Positions 27,295-35,841 of a stretch of DNA of 58,568 nucleotides are shown piece after piece. The position numbers and the translations under genes are program-made. How positions within the stretch are numbered: position 1 is the first letter of the stretch; every line of letters begins with the position of its first letter. The notes below the pieces were generated by a model. The model did no database searches and was not told the origin of the DNA. It worked only from the letters and a program-made list of their open reading frames with translations. This DNA is from Myxococcales bacterium (lineage in GTDB: Bacteria; Myxococcota_A; UBA9160; SMWR01). Where the stretch lies: positions 1-58,568 of the forward strand of contig JABSQW010000072.1 in assembly GCA_013215605.1 (NCBI GenBank), read 5' to 3'.

Positions 27295-28257
27295 CTAGAA
27301 GCGACGAGCTTGGGGCAGGACCTCGGTCGCCACCTGCTCGAGCGCTTCGACGGCGCCGGCGAAGCTCGGATCGGAGGCCAGGCTGATTCCGGCGACCAGG
27401 TGCTCGAGCCCCGCGTCGGCGAAACTCCGCAGTCCCTCGAGGACCTCTTCGGTCGTGCCCCGCATCGATGCACCTTCGATCGCGGGCAAGCCGTCTCCCA
27501 ACACGATGCCTTCAATCAGCGAGACCGTGATCGAAGCGGGCGCCCTTCCCGCTCGCTCCGCGAGCTCTCGAAGACGCGCGGTCTCGGCAGCCAGGGACGT
27601 TGGATCCGAAGCGATCGCCAGGTAGCCGTCCCCGAGCTCGACCGCGCGGCGTAGCGCGCGCTCGCCCTTGCCTCCAATCCAGACCGGCAGACGCGTCTCG
27701 CGCGCTGGCTGCGGGCGCGCCCCGATCTCGTCGAAGTCCACGAAGGGCCCCGAGTAGCTGGCCGCCTCCTTGGCCGTCCAGGCGGCTTGCATGGCGCGCA
27801 GGTAGTCCATCGTGACCGCGCCGCGGCGATCGAAGTGGTCGGCGGGAAGCCCCAGGGCCTCGAACTCGTCGCGCAGCCAGCCGACGCCGGCTCCCAGAAT
27901 GATGCGGCCCTCCGCGAGCTGATCGGCAGTGGCCAACATCTTCGCCGTGGTGAGTGGGTGGCGATACGGAATTACGAGGACCGAAACGCCTATTTCGACG
28001 CGCTCGGTCGCCTGGGCCAACGCCCCCATCAGGACCAGCGGTTCGTGGATGTCCTGGTCCCACGAGTAGGGGAAGGTGCCCGTCGAGTTGTGGGGATAGG
28101 GTGCCTGGCGTTCGCGCGGCAGGACGATGTGGTCGGTCACCCAGACCGAATCGAAACCCAGGCCCTCGGCGTGAACGGCGAGATCGACGCAGGCGCGGGT
28201 GCTGCGCCCGGTGTCGGGAAAGCCGGCAAAGTTGTGAACGAGGACGCCGATCTTCAC
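27295..28257 (-). CDS. LLM-class oxidoreductase, probably F420-dependent
   Basis: A 320-residue luciferase-like monooxygenase. It begins KIGVLVHNFAGFPDTG and continues with LGFDSVWVTDHIVLP, VLVIPYRHPLTTAKMLAT and GRIILGAGVGWLRDEFEALG, which match the F420-dependent TIGR03619-type group common in actinobacteria and in some deltaproteobacterial and Binatota lineages. LPVWIGGKGERALRRAVEL is the usual late motif. If the F420 assignment is right the organism makes coenzyme F420; FMN use cannot be excluded from sequence. The start is GTG 28257. It is convergent with the hydrolase and in line with the small phosphoesterase gene 32 bases upstream. Confidence 0.85.
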   Translation of the reverse strand: MKIGVLVHNFAGFPDTGRSTRACVDLAVHAEGLGFDSVWVTDHIVLPRERQAPYPHNSTGTFPYSWDQDIHEPLVLMGALAQATERVEIGVSVLVIPYRHPLTTAKMLATADQLAEGRIILGAGVGWLRDEFEALGLPADHFDRRGAVTMDYLRAMQAAWTAKEAASYSGPFVDFDEIGARPQPARETRLPVWIGGKGERALRRAVELGDGYLAIASDPTSLAAETARLRELAERAGRAPASITVSLIEGIVLGDGLPAIEGASMRGTTEEVLEGLRSFADAGLEHLVAGISLASDPSFAGAVEALEQVATEVLPQARRF

Positions 28258-28289
28258 GGCTTTAGATTAGAAGAAAAGGTGGAGCTCGC

Positions 28290-28859
28290 TCATTGGCCAT
28301 CGCGCGTCAGCACCACGCGCTGTGCGGTTCCGGGATTCGGAGCACCCGCCGTCTCGCCCAGCAGGCGAATCTCGGCCGTGAGCGACTGAGGTTCGATGTC
28401 GAGCAGTCCGACGGTCCCCAGGCGGTACTCCTTGTGGTGGGGCAGCGTGGGGCTTCCCGGGTTGACGAGCAGCACGTCCTCCCGCCGTTCGAGGATCTCG
28501 AGGTGCGTGTCGCCGCTGACCAGCACGTCGACGGGGTGGCCGCCGAGGTGCTGGTCCAGGATCTCCGCCGTGGGCCGGGCTCGCGGCCGGATCTCGTGGA
28601 CGAGTCCGATGCGCCAGCCCTCGAGGGTGAGCCGGTGCACGGGCGCCATGCGCGGGTCCTCGAACAGGTCGTTGTTCCCCCGCGCGACGAGGGTCGGGGC
28701 GAACTCCTCCAGCCAGTCGATCACACTCGGCGCGGTGACGTCGCCGGCGTGTAGAATCAAATCCGCCGTTGCCAGGAAGTCACGGATCTCAGGCCCGAGT
28801 TCATCGAGCTGTCGGATCACGGAGGGAAGATGGGTATCGGCGATCAGCCCGACTCGCAC
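28290..28859 (-). CDS. YfcE/MJ0936-family metallophosphoesterase
   Basis: A 189-residue compact calcineurin-like phosphoesterase of the YfcE type. All metal motifs are present: LIADTHLP (Asp-x-His), LILHAGDVT, ARGNNDLFE, LVHE and SGDTHLEI, followed by VNPGSPTLPH typical of the family. YfcE homologues hydrolyse phosphodiesters with Mn, but the cellular substrate is generally unknown. The start is GTG 28859. It lies directly upstream of the LLM oxidoreductase on the same strand and is divergent from the thiolase gene. Confidence 0.9.
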   Translation of the reverse strand: MRVGLIADTHLPSVIRQLDELGPEIRDFLATADLILHAGDVTAPSVIDWLEEFAPTLVARGNNDLFEDPRMAPVHRLTLEGWRIGLVHEIRPRARPTAEILDQHLGGHPVDVLVSGDTHLEILERREDVLLVNPGSPTLPHHKEYRLGTVGLLDIEPQSLTAEIRLLGETAGAPNPGTAQRVVLTRDGQ

Positions 28860-28930
28860 GCGCCCACTCTACGAGAAGCCTCGTCGATGGCGCAAACAAC
28901 GCGGCCCCGCGCCGCTGACGGACGACCCGC

Positions 28931-30121
28931 ATGAACCCCGAGCGCAGCGCCAGCATCGTCGGAATCTCGGAATACCCCCTGAGACTCGCACGCGGCGTGT
29001 CCCCGATGGAGATCAAGGTCGACTGCATTCGCGCAGCGCTCGACGACGCGGGGCTCCGCTGGAGTGACATCGACGCGGTGTACGACGCCGGCGATGGCGA
29101 GGCGGGCGGCGGGCTGCAGCTGAGTGCGTACCTGGGCCTGCGCCCATCGGTGATCGACACGACACAGGTCGGGGGGTCGTCCTACGAGTTCCAGGCCGCG
29201 CACGCGCTGCGCGACATCGCGGCGGGGAAGTGCCGCGTGGCGATCCTGAGCTACGGCTCGACGGCGGCCTCGAACCGCTTTGCGATCGGTACGGGTGGGC
29301 TGCATCGCGGTGGCGGTGGCAACTGGCAGGCGAACATGGAGATGCCCTACGGCTCCACGCTGATCGCCAACTACGCGATGGTGAAGCAGCGCCACATGCA
29401 CGAGTACGGCACCACGACGGAGCAGCTGGCGGGCATCTCGGTCTCCACGCGGCGCCACGCCATGCGCAACCCCGAGGCCGTCAAGGCGATGACCGACCTC
29501 GAGTTCGTGGGCGTGAACGAGATCACCGCGGCCGATGTCCTCGAATCGCGCATCGTCGCGGACCCCCTGCACCTGCTGGAGTGCTGCATGATCAGCGACG
29601 GTGGCGGCGCGGTGGTGATCGCTTCGGCCGAGGTGGCGCGCGACGCGCGCAAGCCGCCGGTCTGGATCATCGGCAGCGGTGAGGCGACCAAGTACTGCGA
29701 GAACGACGGCGACATCACCACGAGCGCGGGCGCACAGAGTGGGCCCGAGGCGTTCGGCCACGCCGGCGTCCGGCCCGACGAGGTCGACATCGCAATGATC
29801 TACGACTCCTTCAGCATCACCGTCGCGGTGTGTCTGGAAGACATCGGCTTCTGCAAGAAGGGGGAGGCGGGCGACTTCGTCGCCGGCGGCCGGCTGGCCT
29901 TCGACCAGCCCGGGAGGCTCACGCTCAACACCGATGGCGGTGGGCTCTCCTCCAACCACCCGGGCATGCGCGGCATCTTCCTGCTGATCGAGGCCACGCG
30001 CCAGCTCCGGGGAGAGTCGACCTCGCAGGTTCCGGATGCGCGGATCGCCCTCGCGCACGGAAACGGCGGCATGCTCGGCAGCACGCACACGGGCGGCACC
30101 GTGATCCTGGCGAGGGACTGA
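28931..30121 (+). CDS. Thiolase-family protein (SCP2-thiolase/aldolase type)
   Basis: A 396-residue thiolase-fold protein. The N-terminal segment SIVGISEYPLRLARGVSP and DIDAVYDAGDGE are typical of the SCP2-thiolase group. At the usual nucleophile site the sequence reads VGGSSYEFQAAHALRDIAAG with Ser in place of the acylated Cys. Conserved later motifs are MIYDSFSITV and ALAHGNGGMLGSTHTGGT. Together with the DUF35 gene three bases after its stop, this matches Ltp2-like retro-aldolases of steroid side-chain degradation, which lack thiolase Cys chemistry. I therefore infer a retro-aldolase or acyl-CoA C-C lyase rather than a true thiolase; the substrate is unknown. Confidence 0.87.
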   Translation: MNPERSASIVGISEYPLRLARGVSPMEIKVDCIRAALDDAGLRWSDIDAVYDAGDGEAGGGLQLSAYLGLRPSVIDTTQVGGSSYEFQAAHALRDIAAGKCRVAILSYGSTAASNRFAIGTGGLHRGGGGNWQANMEMPYGSTLIANYAMVKQRHMHEYGTTTEQLAGISVSTRRHAMRNPEAVKAMTDLEFVGVNEITAADVLESRIVADPLHLLECCMISDGGGAVVIASAEVARDARKPPVWIIGSGEATKYCENDGDITTSAGAQSGPEAFGHAGVRPDEVDIAMIYDSFSITVAVCLEDIGFCKKGEAGDFVAGGRLAFDQPGRLTLNTDGGGLSSNHPGMRGIFLLIEATRQLRGESTSQVPDARIALAHGNGGMLGSTHTGGTVILARD

Positions 30122-30124
30122 AGC

Positions 30125-30538
30125 ATGCCCAAACGACCCCAGCCCAGATTTCCCGAGCCCAACACCGAGCCCTACTGGAACGGCGTGAAGGAACGCGAGC
30201 TCCGCTACCCGGTGTGCACCGTGTGCGACCAAGTAGTCTTCACTCCACGGATGCACTGCCCCGCGTGCGGCGCGCGCGACCTCGAGTGGAGGACGTCGAG
30301 CGGTGAGGGCACGGTGTACACCTTCTCCGTCGTGCGCCAGAACCGCATGCCGGGCTTCATCGACCTCGGTGCCTACTCGGTGGCGTACATCGATCTCGAC
30401 GAGGGCTTTCGCCTGCTGAGCAGCGTCGTCGGCGTCGACGACCCGACGCGCGATATCCACATCGGCCAGCGCGTCCGCGTCGAGTTCGAGGAGCAGGAAG
30501 AAGGCGAGTACCCGATCCCGGTGTTCCGGCCGGTCTAG
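30125..30538 (+). CDS. DUF35 OB-fold zinc-ribbon protein, thiolase/aldolase partner
   Basis: A 137-residue DUF35 protein. An N-terminal helix (PEPNTEPYWNGVKERELRYP) leads into a zinc ribbon with two CxxC pairs, CTVCDQ and CPACGARDLEW, then an OB-fold (GTVYTFSVVRQNRMPGF, VAYIDLDEGFRLL, VRVEFEEQ). Such proteins bind SCP2-type thiolases, as in the ChsH2-DUF35/Ltp2 aldolase, channelling acyl-CoA substrates. Its ATG lies three bases after the thiolase stop, so the pair is one translational unit and probably one complex. Confidence 0.92.
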   Translation: MPKRPQPRFPEPNTEPYWNGVKERELRYPVCTVCDQVVFTPRMHCPACGARDLEWRTSSGEGTVYTFSVVRQNRMPGFIDLGAYSVAYIDLDEGFRLLSSVVGVDDPTRDIHIGQRVRVEFEEQEEGEYPIPVFRPV

Positions 30539-30635
30539 GAGCTCGCGGGCGCCCACTCGAACACGCCCGCAGAATGCTCGGATCCGTCCGGCGTGAGTCG
30601 GAAGCCGGGGCCGGGATTCGTATTCACTGCATCGG

Positions 30636-31556
30636 TCAGAGACGAGTCAGCCAGCTCTCGTACTTGCTCTGCTTCCCCTCGACGATCTCGAAGAAGGACT
30701 CCTGGAGGAGCTTCGTCGTCGGTCCGCGTTTTCCGCTGCCGATGGTGCGGCGGTCGACCTCGCGAATCGGGGTGACTTCCGCGGCGGTTCCCGTGAGGAA
30801 GAGCTCGTCGGCAATGTAGAGCTCGTCGCGCGTGACGGTGCGCTCCGTGATGGGAATGCCCTTGTCGCGAGCGATCTCGATCACCGACGCCCGGGTGATG
30901 CCGGCGAGCACGGTGTGCGGGGGCGGAGTCACGAGCAGACCATCGCGCACCATGAAGATGTTCTCGCCACTCGCCTCCGCGACCAGGCCGTCGGTATCGA
31001 GCATGATGGCCTCGTCGTAGCCGTCGAGCAGGGCTTCGCGTTTCGCGAGAATCGAGTTCACGTAGTCGCCGCAGGTCTTGCCCTTGGTCATCTTCGAGTT
31101 GGGAAAGTGACGGCTGAACGTGGACACCTTCGCGCGGATCCCCGACTCCATGCCCTCTTCCCCGAGATACTTGCCCCATTCCCACGCAATGATGGCGACG
31201 CGCACGGCGTTGTCGCCGGGGTTGAGACCCATCTCGCCGTCGCCGATGAAGATGATCGGACGCACGTAGCCCTCGGCGAGACGATTCTGACGGAGCGTCT
31301 CGAGGATCGCGGTCTCGATGTCGGCCTGGGAATACGGTACATCGAGGAGGTTGATGTGCGCCGAGTCGAAGAGCCGGCGGACATGCTCGGGCAGGCGGAA
31401 TACCGCCGAGGCACCGTCGGCGGTGCGGTAGCAGCGAATGCCCTCGAACACGCCGAGCCCGTAGTGGAGCGTGTGGGTGAGAATGTGGACGTTCGCGTCC
31501 GCCCAGTCGACGAACGCACCGTCGATCCAGACCTTCTCGCCGGTCACCGTAGCCAT
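30636..31556 (-). CDS. ilvE: Branched-chain amino acid aminotransferase
   Basis: A 306-residue class IV aminotransferase. [20 protein letters not shown] starts the fold, [13 protein letters not shown] is the family's substrate loop, and the PLP lysine is Lys160 in [27 protein letters not shown] and [12 protein letters not shown] are the cofactor-phosphate motifs of IlvE. It interconverts valine, leucine and isoleucine with their 2-oxo acids. ATG 31556 is preceded by GGAGG. It is 18 bases downstream of the receiver/J-domain gene on the same strand and so likely cotranscribed, an odd pairing without obvious logic. Confidence 0.95.
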   Translation of the reverse strand: MATVTGEKVWIDGAFVDWADANVHILTHTLHYGLGVFEGIRCYRTADGASAVFRLPEHVRRLFDSAHINLLDVPYSQADIETAILETLRQNRLAEGYVRPIIFIGDGEMGLNPGDNAVRVAIIAWEWGKYLGEEGMESGIRAKVSTFSRHFPNSKMTKGKTCGDYVNSILAKREALLDGYDEAIMLDTDGLVAEASGENIFMVRDGLLVTPPPHTVLAGITRASVIEIARDKGIPITERTVTRDELYIADELFLTGTAAEVTPIREVDRRTIGSGKRGPTTKLLQESFFEIVEGKQSKYESWLTRL

Positions 31557-31574
31557 CGATTGCCTCCGCCGGGG

Positions 31575-33521
31575 TCAGCGACGGAACAGCCGTCCGATGA
31601 ACCCCATCGCCTTGCGTCGCCTCATCTCGATCAGGCGAAGCTCGCTCAGCGCGTCCGCGCAGTCCGGCTGGATCTGCACGGCGCGGTTGAACATCTTTTC
31701 CGCCACATCCTGGCGGTCCAGCGCCTTGAGGAGGCGACCCATGTAGAGGTAGGGCTTCTCGCGGTGGCCCGCCAGCTTGATGCCCCGCTTGACGTGCTCC
31801 AGGGCCTCCTGGGTGATGGCAGCATCCCGCGGATGGCACAGGTGCAACGCCCACCCGTAGTGGGCGTGGTATTCGCCCTCGTCCGGGCACTGCTCGAGGG
31901 CCTTCCCGAAGCACAGCAGAGCGGCGTCGTAGCTGCGCTGTCGCAGCGCGGTCTCGCCGTGTTGAAACTGGATCTCGGCGTCGAGCGCCTTCTTCGCGGC
32001 CTCCCGTTCCGCGAACTCCCGGTCCAGCCGACTGATCTCGAGCAGATACGAGGTCCGCTGCCGCGGGTCCATCAACACATCGTGGGCCTGCTCCACCAGG
32101 GAGAAGACCTCCGCGGCGAGTTTCTTCACGGTCTGGCTCGCGTTCACCATGCGGTCGGGGTGGGCGCCTTCGGCGAGTCGCGAGAACGCCTGGTGGATCT
32201 CGTCCTCGGCTGCGCCCGTGCCGACGCCGAGCACTTCGAAGTGGTTCTGCTTCCGGCAGCGCTCGACGCGGGCGGCGAGCTCCGCGCGCTGGTTCTCGTC
32301 GTGGGGTCGCGGAGACGAGAATGGCGAGCCGGTCACGTCGAGGTCGAGCACAGCGGCGGGCCGGCGGCGCAGCGTGCGCTCCTTGATGGGCCGGCCGCGC
32401 CGCAGCTCGAGCATTCCGGTGGCGATCAGCGCGTAGAGTGTCCGGCGATCGGGTTCGCTCGCGCGGGCGAACTGCGAGAGCCGGACCGTGCCGTCGATGC
32501 GACGCAGCAGCGCGAGCTGGTCGTCGCCGAGCTCCGCGTCCTGAAAGCGGTAGAAAGGACTCTCGGCGGGCGCGACATACGCGCGCCCGTCGTTCTGGAA
32601 GAATGCGTCGAGCACCACGACCGGCAGCCGCTTGCGCACGCCCGTCAGAATCAGGTTTGCCGGACTCTCGTCGACGGGCAGGACGTTCGCGCGCTGCAAC
32701 AGCGCGCCGATCTCGAACCGAAACGAGCCCGACTCCCACGTGAAGATCTCGAACAGCTTCTGCTCGGCCTGCGCGCGCAGTGCCAGCGCCATCTCCTGTT
32801 CGGTGAGCGCATCCATCGCGACGAGGATCTCACCCTGCAGGCGACCACTGCCCATCTGGCGGCGCGACTCCGCCGCCGCGGCCGGTGACACACTCCCACC
32901 CCGCACGAGCATGTTTCCGAGCGTCTCGTTCACGAGATTGCCGCGCACGGCCACTGGGTAGCCGTCGCGAAACTGGATCCACTTGCGCTTCTTCACGCTC
33001 GCGAGGTGGAGCACACCCTCGGTGCGCAGTCCGTGGAGGTGGTGAAGAAGCGCTGCGAAAGGCAGCTTCTCGAGTGATCCCGCGAGACCCTCCGCTCGAC
33101 GCTTGCCGTCGCCGCGGGCCTCCACCGATGAGGGAATCGGGTCCTTCGCCCCGCGCAGGTGATGGGCGATGGCGGCGAACAGACGCTGCAGGGGGACGGG
33201 CTTCGCGAGCACGTCGCTGGCGCCCAGCACTCCGGCACGGCGATCGAAATCTGGCGTGCGCGAGTTCCCGGTGATGAGCACCACCGGGACACCACCGCGG
33301 GGCTCCGGGAGATCGCGGATCTTTTCGAGCACGTCGAGTCCGCTCTGCCCCGGCAGCGCGACGTCGAGGAGCACCAGGTCCGGCGGAACTTCCGCCAGCA
33401 CCGCGAGCGCCTCGACTCCGTCGAAGGCGGTCTGCACCCGGTAGCCCTCGCCGCCGAGAGCCTTGGCGAGGATCCGGCAGAGATTGCGATCCCCTTCGAC
33501 GCAGAGAACGGTCCTGGACAC
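31575..33521 (-). CDS. Receiver-PATAN(DUF4388)-J-domain-TPR multidomain protein
   Basis: A 648-residue soluble fusion. Residues 1-125 are a receiver domain: phosphoacceptor Asp53 in LVLLDVALPG and a Lys in DVLAKPVP; the acidic pocket reads VEGD instead of the usual Asp-Asp. Residues about 140-260 resemble PATAN/DUF4388 (LPFAALLHHLHGLRTEGVLHL, QFRDGYPVAV, LGNMLVRGG), and a winged-helix-like region follows. A J-domain lies at about 430-490 with an intact HPD at 454-456. The C-terminus has two or three TPR units (HYGWALHLCHPRD, YLYMGRLLKALDRQDVA). Such fusions are known to me only vaguely from deltaproteobacteria. The J-domain implies DnaK recruitment under receiver control. GTG 33521 has GAGGGGGGTG upstream. 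Confidence 0.8.
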   Translation of the reverse strand: MSRTVLCVEGDRNLCRILAKALGGEGYRVQTAFDGVEALAVLAEVPPDLVLLDVALPGQSGLDVLEKIRDLPEPRGGVPVVLITGNSRTPDFDRRAGVLGASDVLAKPVPLQRLFAAIAHHLRGAKDPIPSSVEARGDGKRRAEGLAGSLEKLPFAALLHHLHGLRTEGVLHLASVKKRKWIQFRDGYPVAVRGNLVNETLGNMLVRGGSVSPAAAAESRRQMGSGRLQGEILVAMDALTEQEMALALRAQAEQKLFEIFTWESGSFRFEIGALLQRANVLPVDESPANLILTGVRKRLPVVVLDAFFQNDGRAYVAPAESPFYRFQDAELGDDQLALLRRIDGTVRLSQFARASEPDRRTLYALIATGMLELRRGRPIKERTLRRRPAAVLDLDVTGSPFSSPRPHDENQRAELAARVERCRKQNHFEVLGVGTGAAEDEIHQAFSRLAEGAHPDRMVNASQTVKKLAAEVFSLVEQAHDVLMDPRQRTSYLLEISRLDREFAEREAAKKALDAEIQFQHGETALRQRSYDAALLCFGKALEQCPDEGEYHAHYGWALHLCHPRDAAITQEALEHVKRGIKLAGHREKPYLYMGRLLKALDRQDVAEKMFNRAVQIQPDCADALSELRLIEMRRRKAMGFIGRLFRR

Positions 33522-33677
33522 GAAACACCCCCCTCGCGGGCATTGATTGGGGGGTTATCGACACGCTTGGTTTCCGAATGAAGGAGTTTCCAGTGGGCCG
33601 AGAAACCTGCTTGGGGGCACGGCGACGCTGTCATGCAGGTCGCCCGCAGTTCCCGCGCAGCCCGCCCGGGGGCGGGG

Positions 33678-35834
33678 TCAGGGGTCCGGCGTGGACTCGA
33701 CGCCCAACTCGAAGAGGTTCTTCAGCAGTTTGCCCGCGCTCTCGGCACCCGAGCGAAGCGGCTTTTCGAGTACGCCGGCGAGCGTCGATCGAATCCGCGG
33801 GAGACCGAGTGCGGCGAAGAAGCCCTTCACCACGGTCGGTGTCACCTCCACCTTGGGCTGCGTGAGCGTGCCGCGCACCGAAGCCAGGGGAACCACCCGT
33901 GGGGTGGCGACCCTCGCGCCGAGCGCAGCAACGAGATTCCCGCCCAGCGTGAGGTTGCCCTTCATGTCGAGCGAGAGGTCGGTCAGCCGCAGCATCCCCC
34001 AGAGATCGACCTCGTAGGTCGTGTACACGGCCCGGAGGTCGTCGGTGGTAATGACGCCGTCGTCGATCTTCAACGTTCCGCCGATCGATTCAAACTCCCC
34101 GTCAAAGAAGCGATCGAGGTTCAGGTCGCGAGACACGAAGCCCACCAGGTGCGCGGCTTTGCCGAGAGGTCCGATGGCATCGAACGACGCCTGGAGGAGC
34201 GACACCCCCTCGATGCGGCCGTCCGTGATGTCGAAGCGCACGGAGCCGTTCAAGCTCTCGATCGCCGCCACCAGGTCGCTGAGGCTGCCGCTCACCAGAC
34301 CCTGCAAGGCGAGGTCGCCGTGCAGGCGTGCAGGCTCACCCGTGATCGCGGAGACGATTGCGCTGGTGTCGACGCCTTCGGCTTCGACGCGAGCCCGCTC
34401 GTTTCTGTCGCCCCAGAGATCGTTGACGTCGACCTCTACGCGGAACTCCTGCTCGGCTGCGGTCGCGACGAGATCGCGCGTGCGCAGCGCGTCTCCGTCC
34501 ACGAGGACCGTTCCGTCCAGCCGCACGGGTATGAAGCCAGCCACCGGCAGCACCAGTCCTTGGAGCTTCACCCGACCCCGCAGATCGAGGGGCTTCGTGC
34601 GGAGCACCAACGCTTCGAGTCCGACGTTCCCCTTGAGGCCGTACGGCGCGATGGGCGGTATCAGCGCCGCAAGCCCTCCAATCTCTGTCGGCGGCGCGTC
34701 GAGGGCCAGCATGAGCCGCTCGCCCAGCAGCATGCGTCCGTGCGCCTCGAAATCGCGGATCTCGAGGCGCACGTCGTCCACGGTGAGCGCGCCGTCCACA
34801 CCGCGCAGGATGCGACCCGTCACGTGCGCCTCGTCGCCCGGAGGTTTCGTGAACGCCCCGCCGTAACGAAGATCTGCGGCGGTCGCATCGAGAGCGAAGG
34901 TGCCCGTGGGCGCGTCTGGAAACCCAGTCAGCGCGGCGTCGACAGCAACGAGCCCGCCGACCTCGATCTCGTCGAACGCGAGCTGCGCCTTCCGGAGACG
35001 CAGGTCTGCTGTCACGCTCGGCCCGCTCGCGGGTCCGCGGAATGTCACACGTCCCGTCGCGAGACCGCCCACGACGGGCGCGGAGTCGGCAGAGCCCGTC
35101 CCCCCGCCTGCAACGAGATATTGGACCGAGGCGCCGACCTGCACGTCGTCGAGATCGGCGGTGACGTCGACGACCGCATCGCGTGTCGAGCTTCCCCGCA
35201 GCTGGAGACGCCCTCCACTCGCGAGCGTGAGCGCGAGGTCGAACTCGACAGGCGCGGTCACCGATTCGGTCTCGGCGTGGCCCTCGATGTCGCGGAACTC
35301 GATGACGAGCGGCGGCGTCGTCGCCTCGTCACGCAACACGATCTTCGACCGCCGGATCCGCACCTCGCGCACCGCGATCGAGAAGCTGGGCGGCGCGCTC
35401 GGCACGGGCTGCGACGCGTCCGCGGGCCGCTCGTCGGCCGTCCGTTCGGGAGGCGCCGGCCACTGAAATCCGTCGGCGGTGCGCCGCAATCGCAGGGTGG
35501 CGCCCTCGGCGACGAGCGAATCGATGATCACCCGACGGTCGAGCAACGGCCGGGTCGCGATCCGAAGCGCGAGGCTCTCGAGCTCGACCCAGGGAGCGCC
35601 TCCGGCCTCGTCGCCGGCAACCCTCGGCCGAACGAACACGACCGACAGCGGCGCGAGCTGGAGCTCGAGCGCCTCGACCGTCACTTCGCGTCCGACGGCC
35701 GCCACCAGGGCGCCGACGATCTCAGCACGCACCGCGTCGCTCTCGAGCAGGCGCGGCGCCGCGACCACCAGCACCACCAGCGCTGCCAGCACGACGATCA
35801 GCAGCGCGGCCGTCGCACGGAGCACGACGCTCAC
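33678..35834 (-). CDS. AsmA-family envelope protein
   Basis: A 718-residue protein with one N-terminal membrane helix (about residues 8-28) and a long beta-strand-rich periplasmic part. The start LESDAVRAEIVGALVAAVGREVTVEALEL matches the AsmA/DUF748 opening, in which a helix is followed by a repeated beta-groove unit, and the C-terminal region (IESLNGSVRFDITDGRIEGV) matches the AsmA C-terminal domain. Known family members (AsmA, TamB, YhdP) take part in phospholipid transport to, or assembly of, the outer membrane. It begins seven bases after gatB and is probably the last gene of the gatC-gatA-gatB unit. A GC hairpin at 33661-33676 just beyond its stop may terminate the operon. Confidence 0.8.
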   Translation of the reverse strand: MSVVLRATAALLIVVLAALVVLVVAAPRLLESDAVRAEIVGALVAAVGREVTVEALELQLAPLSVVFVRPRVAGDEAGGAPWVELESLALRIATRPLLDRRVIIDSLVAEGATLRLRRTADGFQWPAPPERTADERPADASQPVPSAPPSFSIAVREVRIRRSKIVLRDEATTPPLVIEFRDIEGHAETESVTAPVEFDLALTLASGGRLQLRGSSTRDAVVDVTADLDDVQVGASVQYLVAGGGTGSADSAPVVGGLATGRVTFRGPASGPSVTADLRLRKAQLAFDEIEVGGLVAVDAALTGFPDAPTGTFALDATAADLRYGGAFTKPPGDEAHVTGRILRGVDGALTVDDVRLEIRDFEAHGRMLLGERLMLALDAPPTEIGGLAALIPPIAPYGLKGNVGLEALVLRTKPLDLRGRVKLQGLVLPVAGFIPVRLDGTVLVDGDALRTRDLVATAAEQEFRVEVDVNDLWGDRNERARVEAEGVDTSAIVSAITGEPARLHGDLALQGLVSGSLSDLVAAIESLNGSVRFDITDGRIEGVSLLQASFDAIGPLGKAAHLVGFVSRDLNLDRFFDGEFESIGGTLKIDDGVITTDDLRAVYTTYEVDLWGMLRLTDLSLDMKGNLTLGGNLVAALGARVATPRVVPLASVRGTLTQPKVEVTPTVVKGFFAALGLPRIRSTLAGVLEKPLRSGAESAGKLLKNLFELGVESTPDP

Positions 35835-35841
35835 GGGGAGG

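Noticed and set aside
28844..30556. A 570-codon minus-strand frame opposite the thiolase and DUF35 genes
   Set aside because: It covers two recognisable genes on the plus strand and shows only GC-shadow composition.
30915..32888. A 657-codon plus-strand frame opposite ilvE and the receiver/J-domain gene
   Set aside because: No domain motif; both minus-strand genes have clear catalytic or domain signatures.
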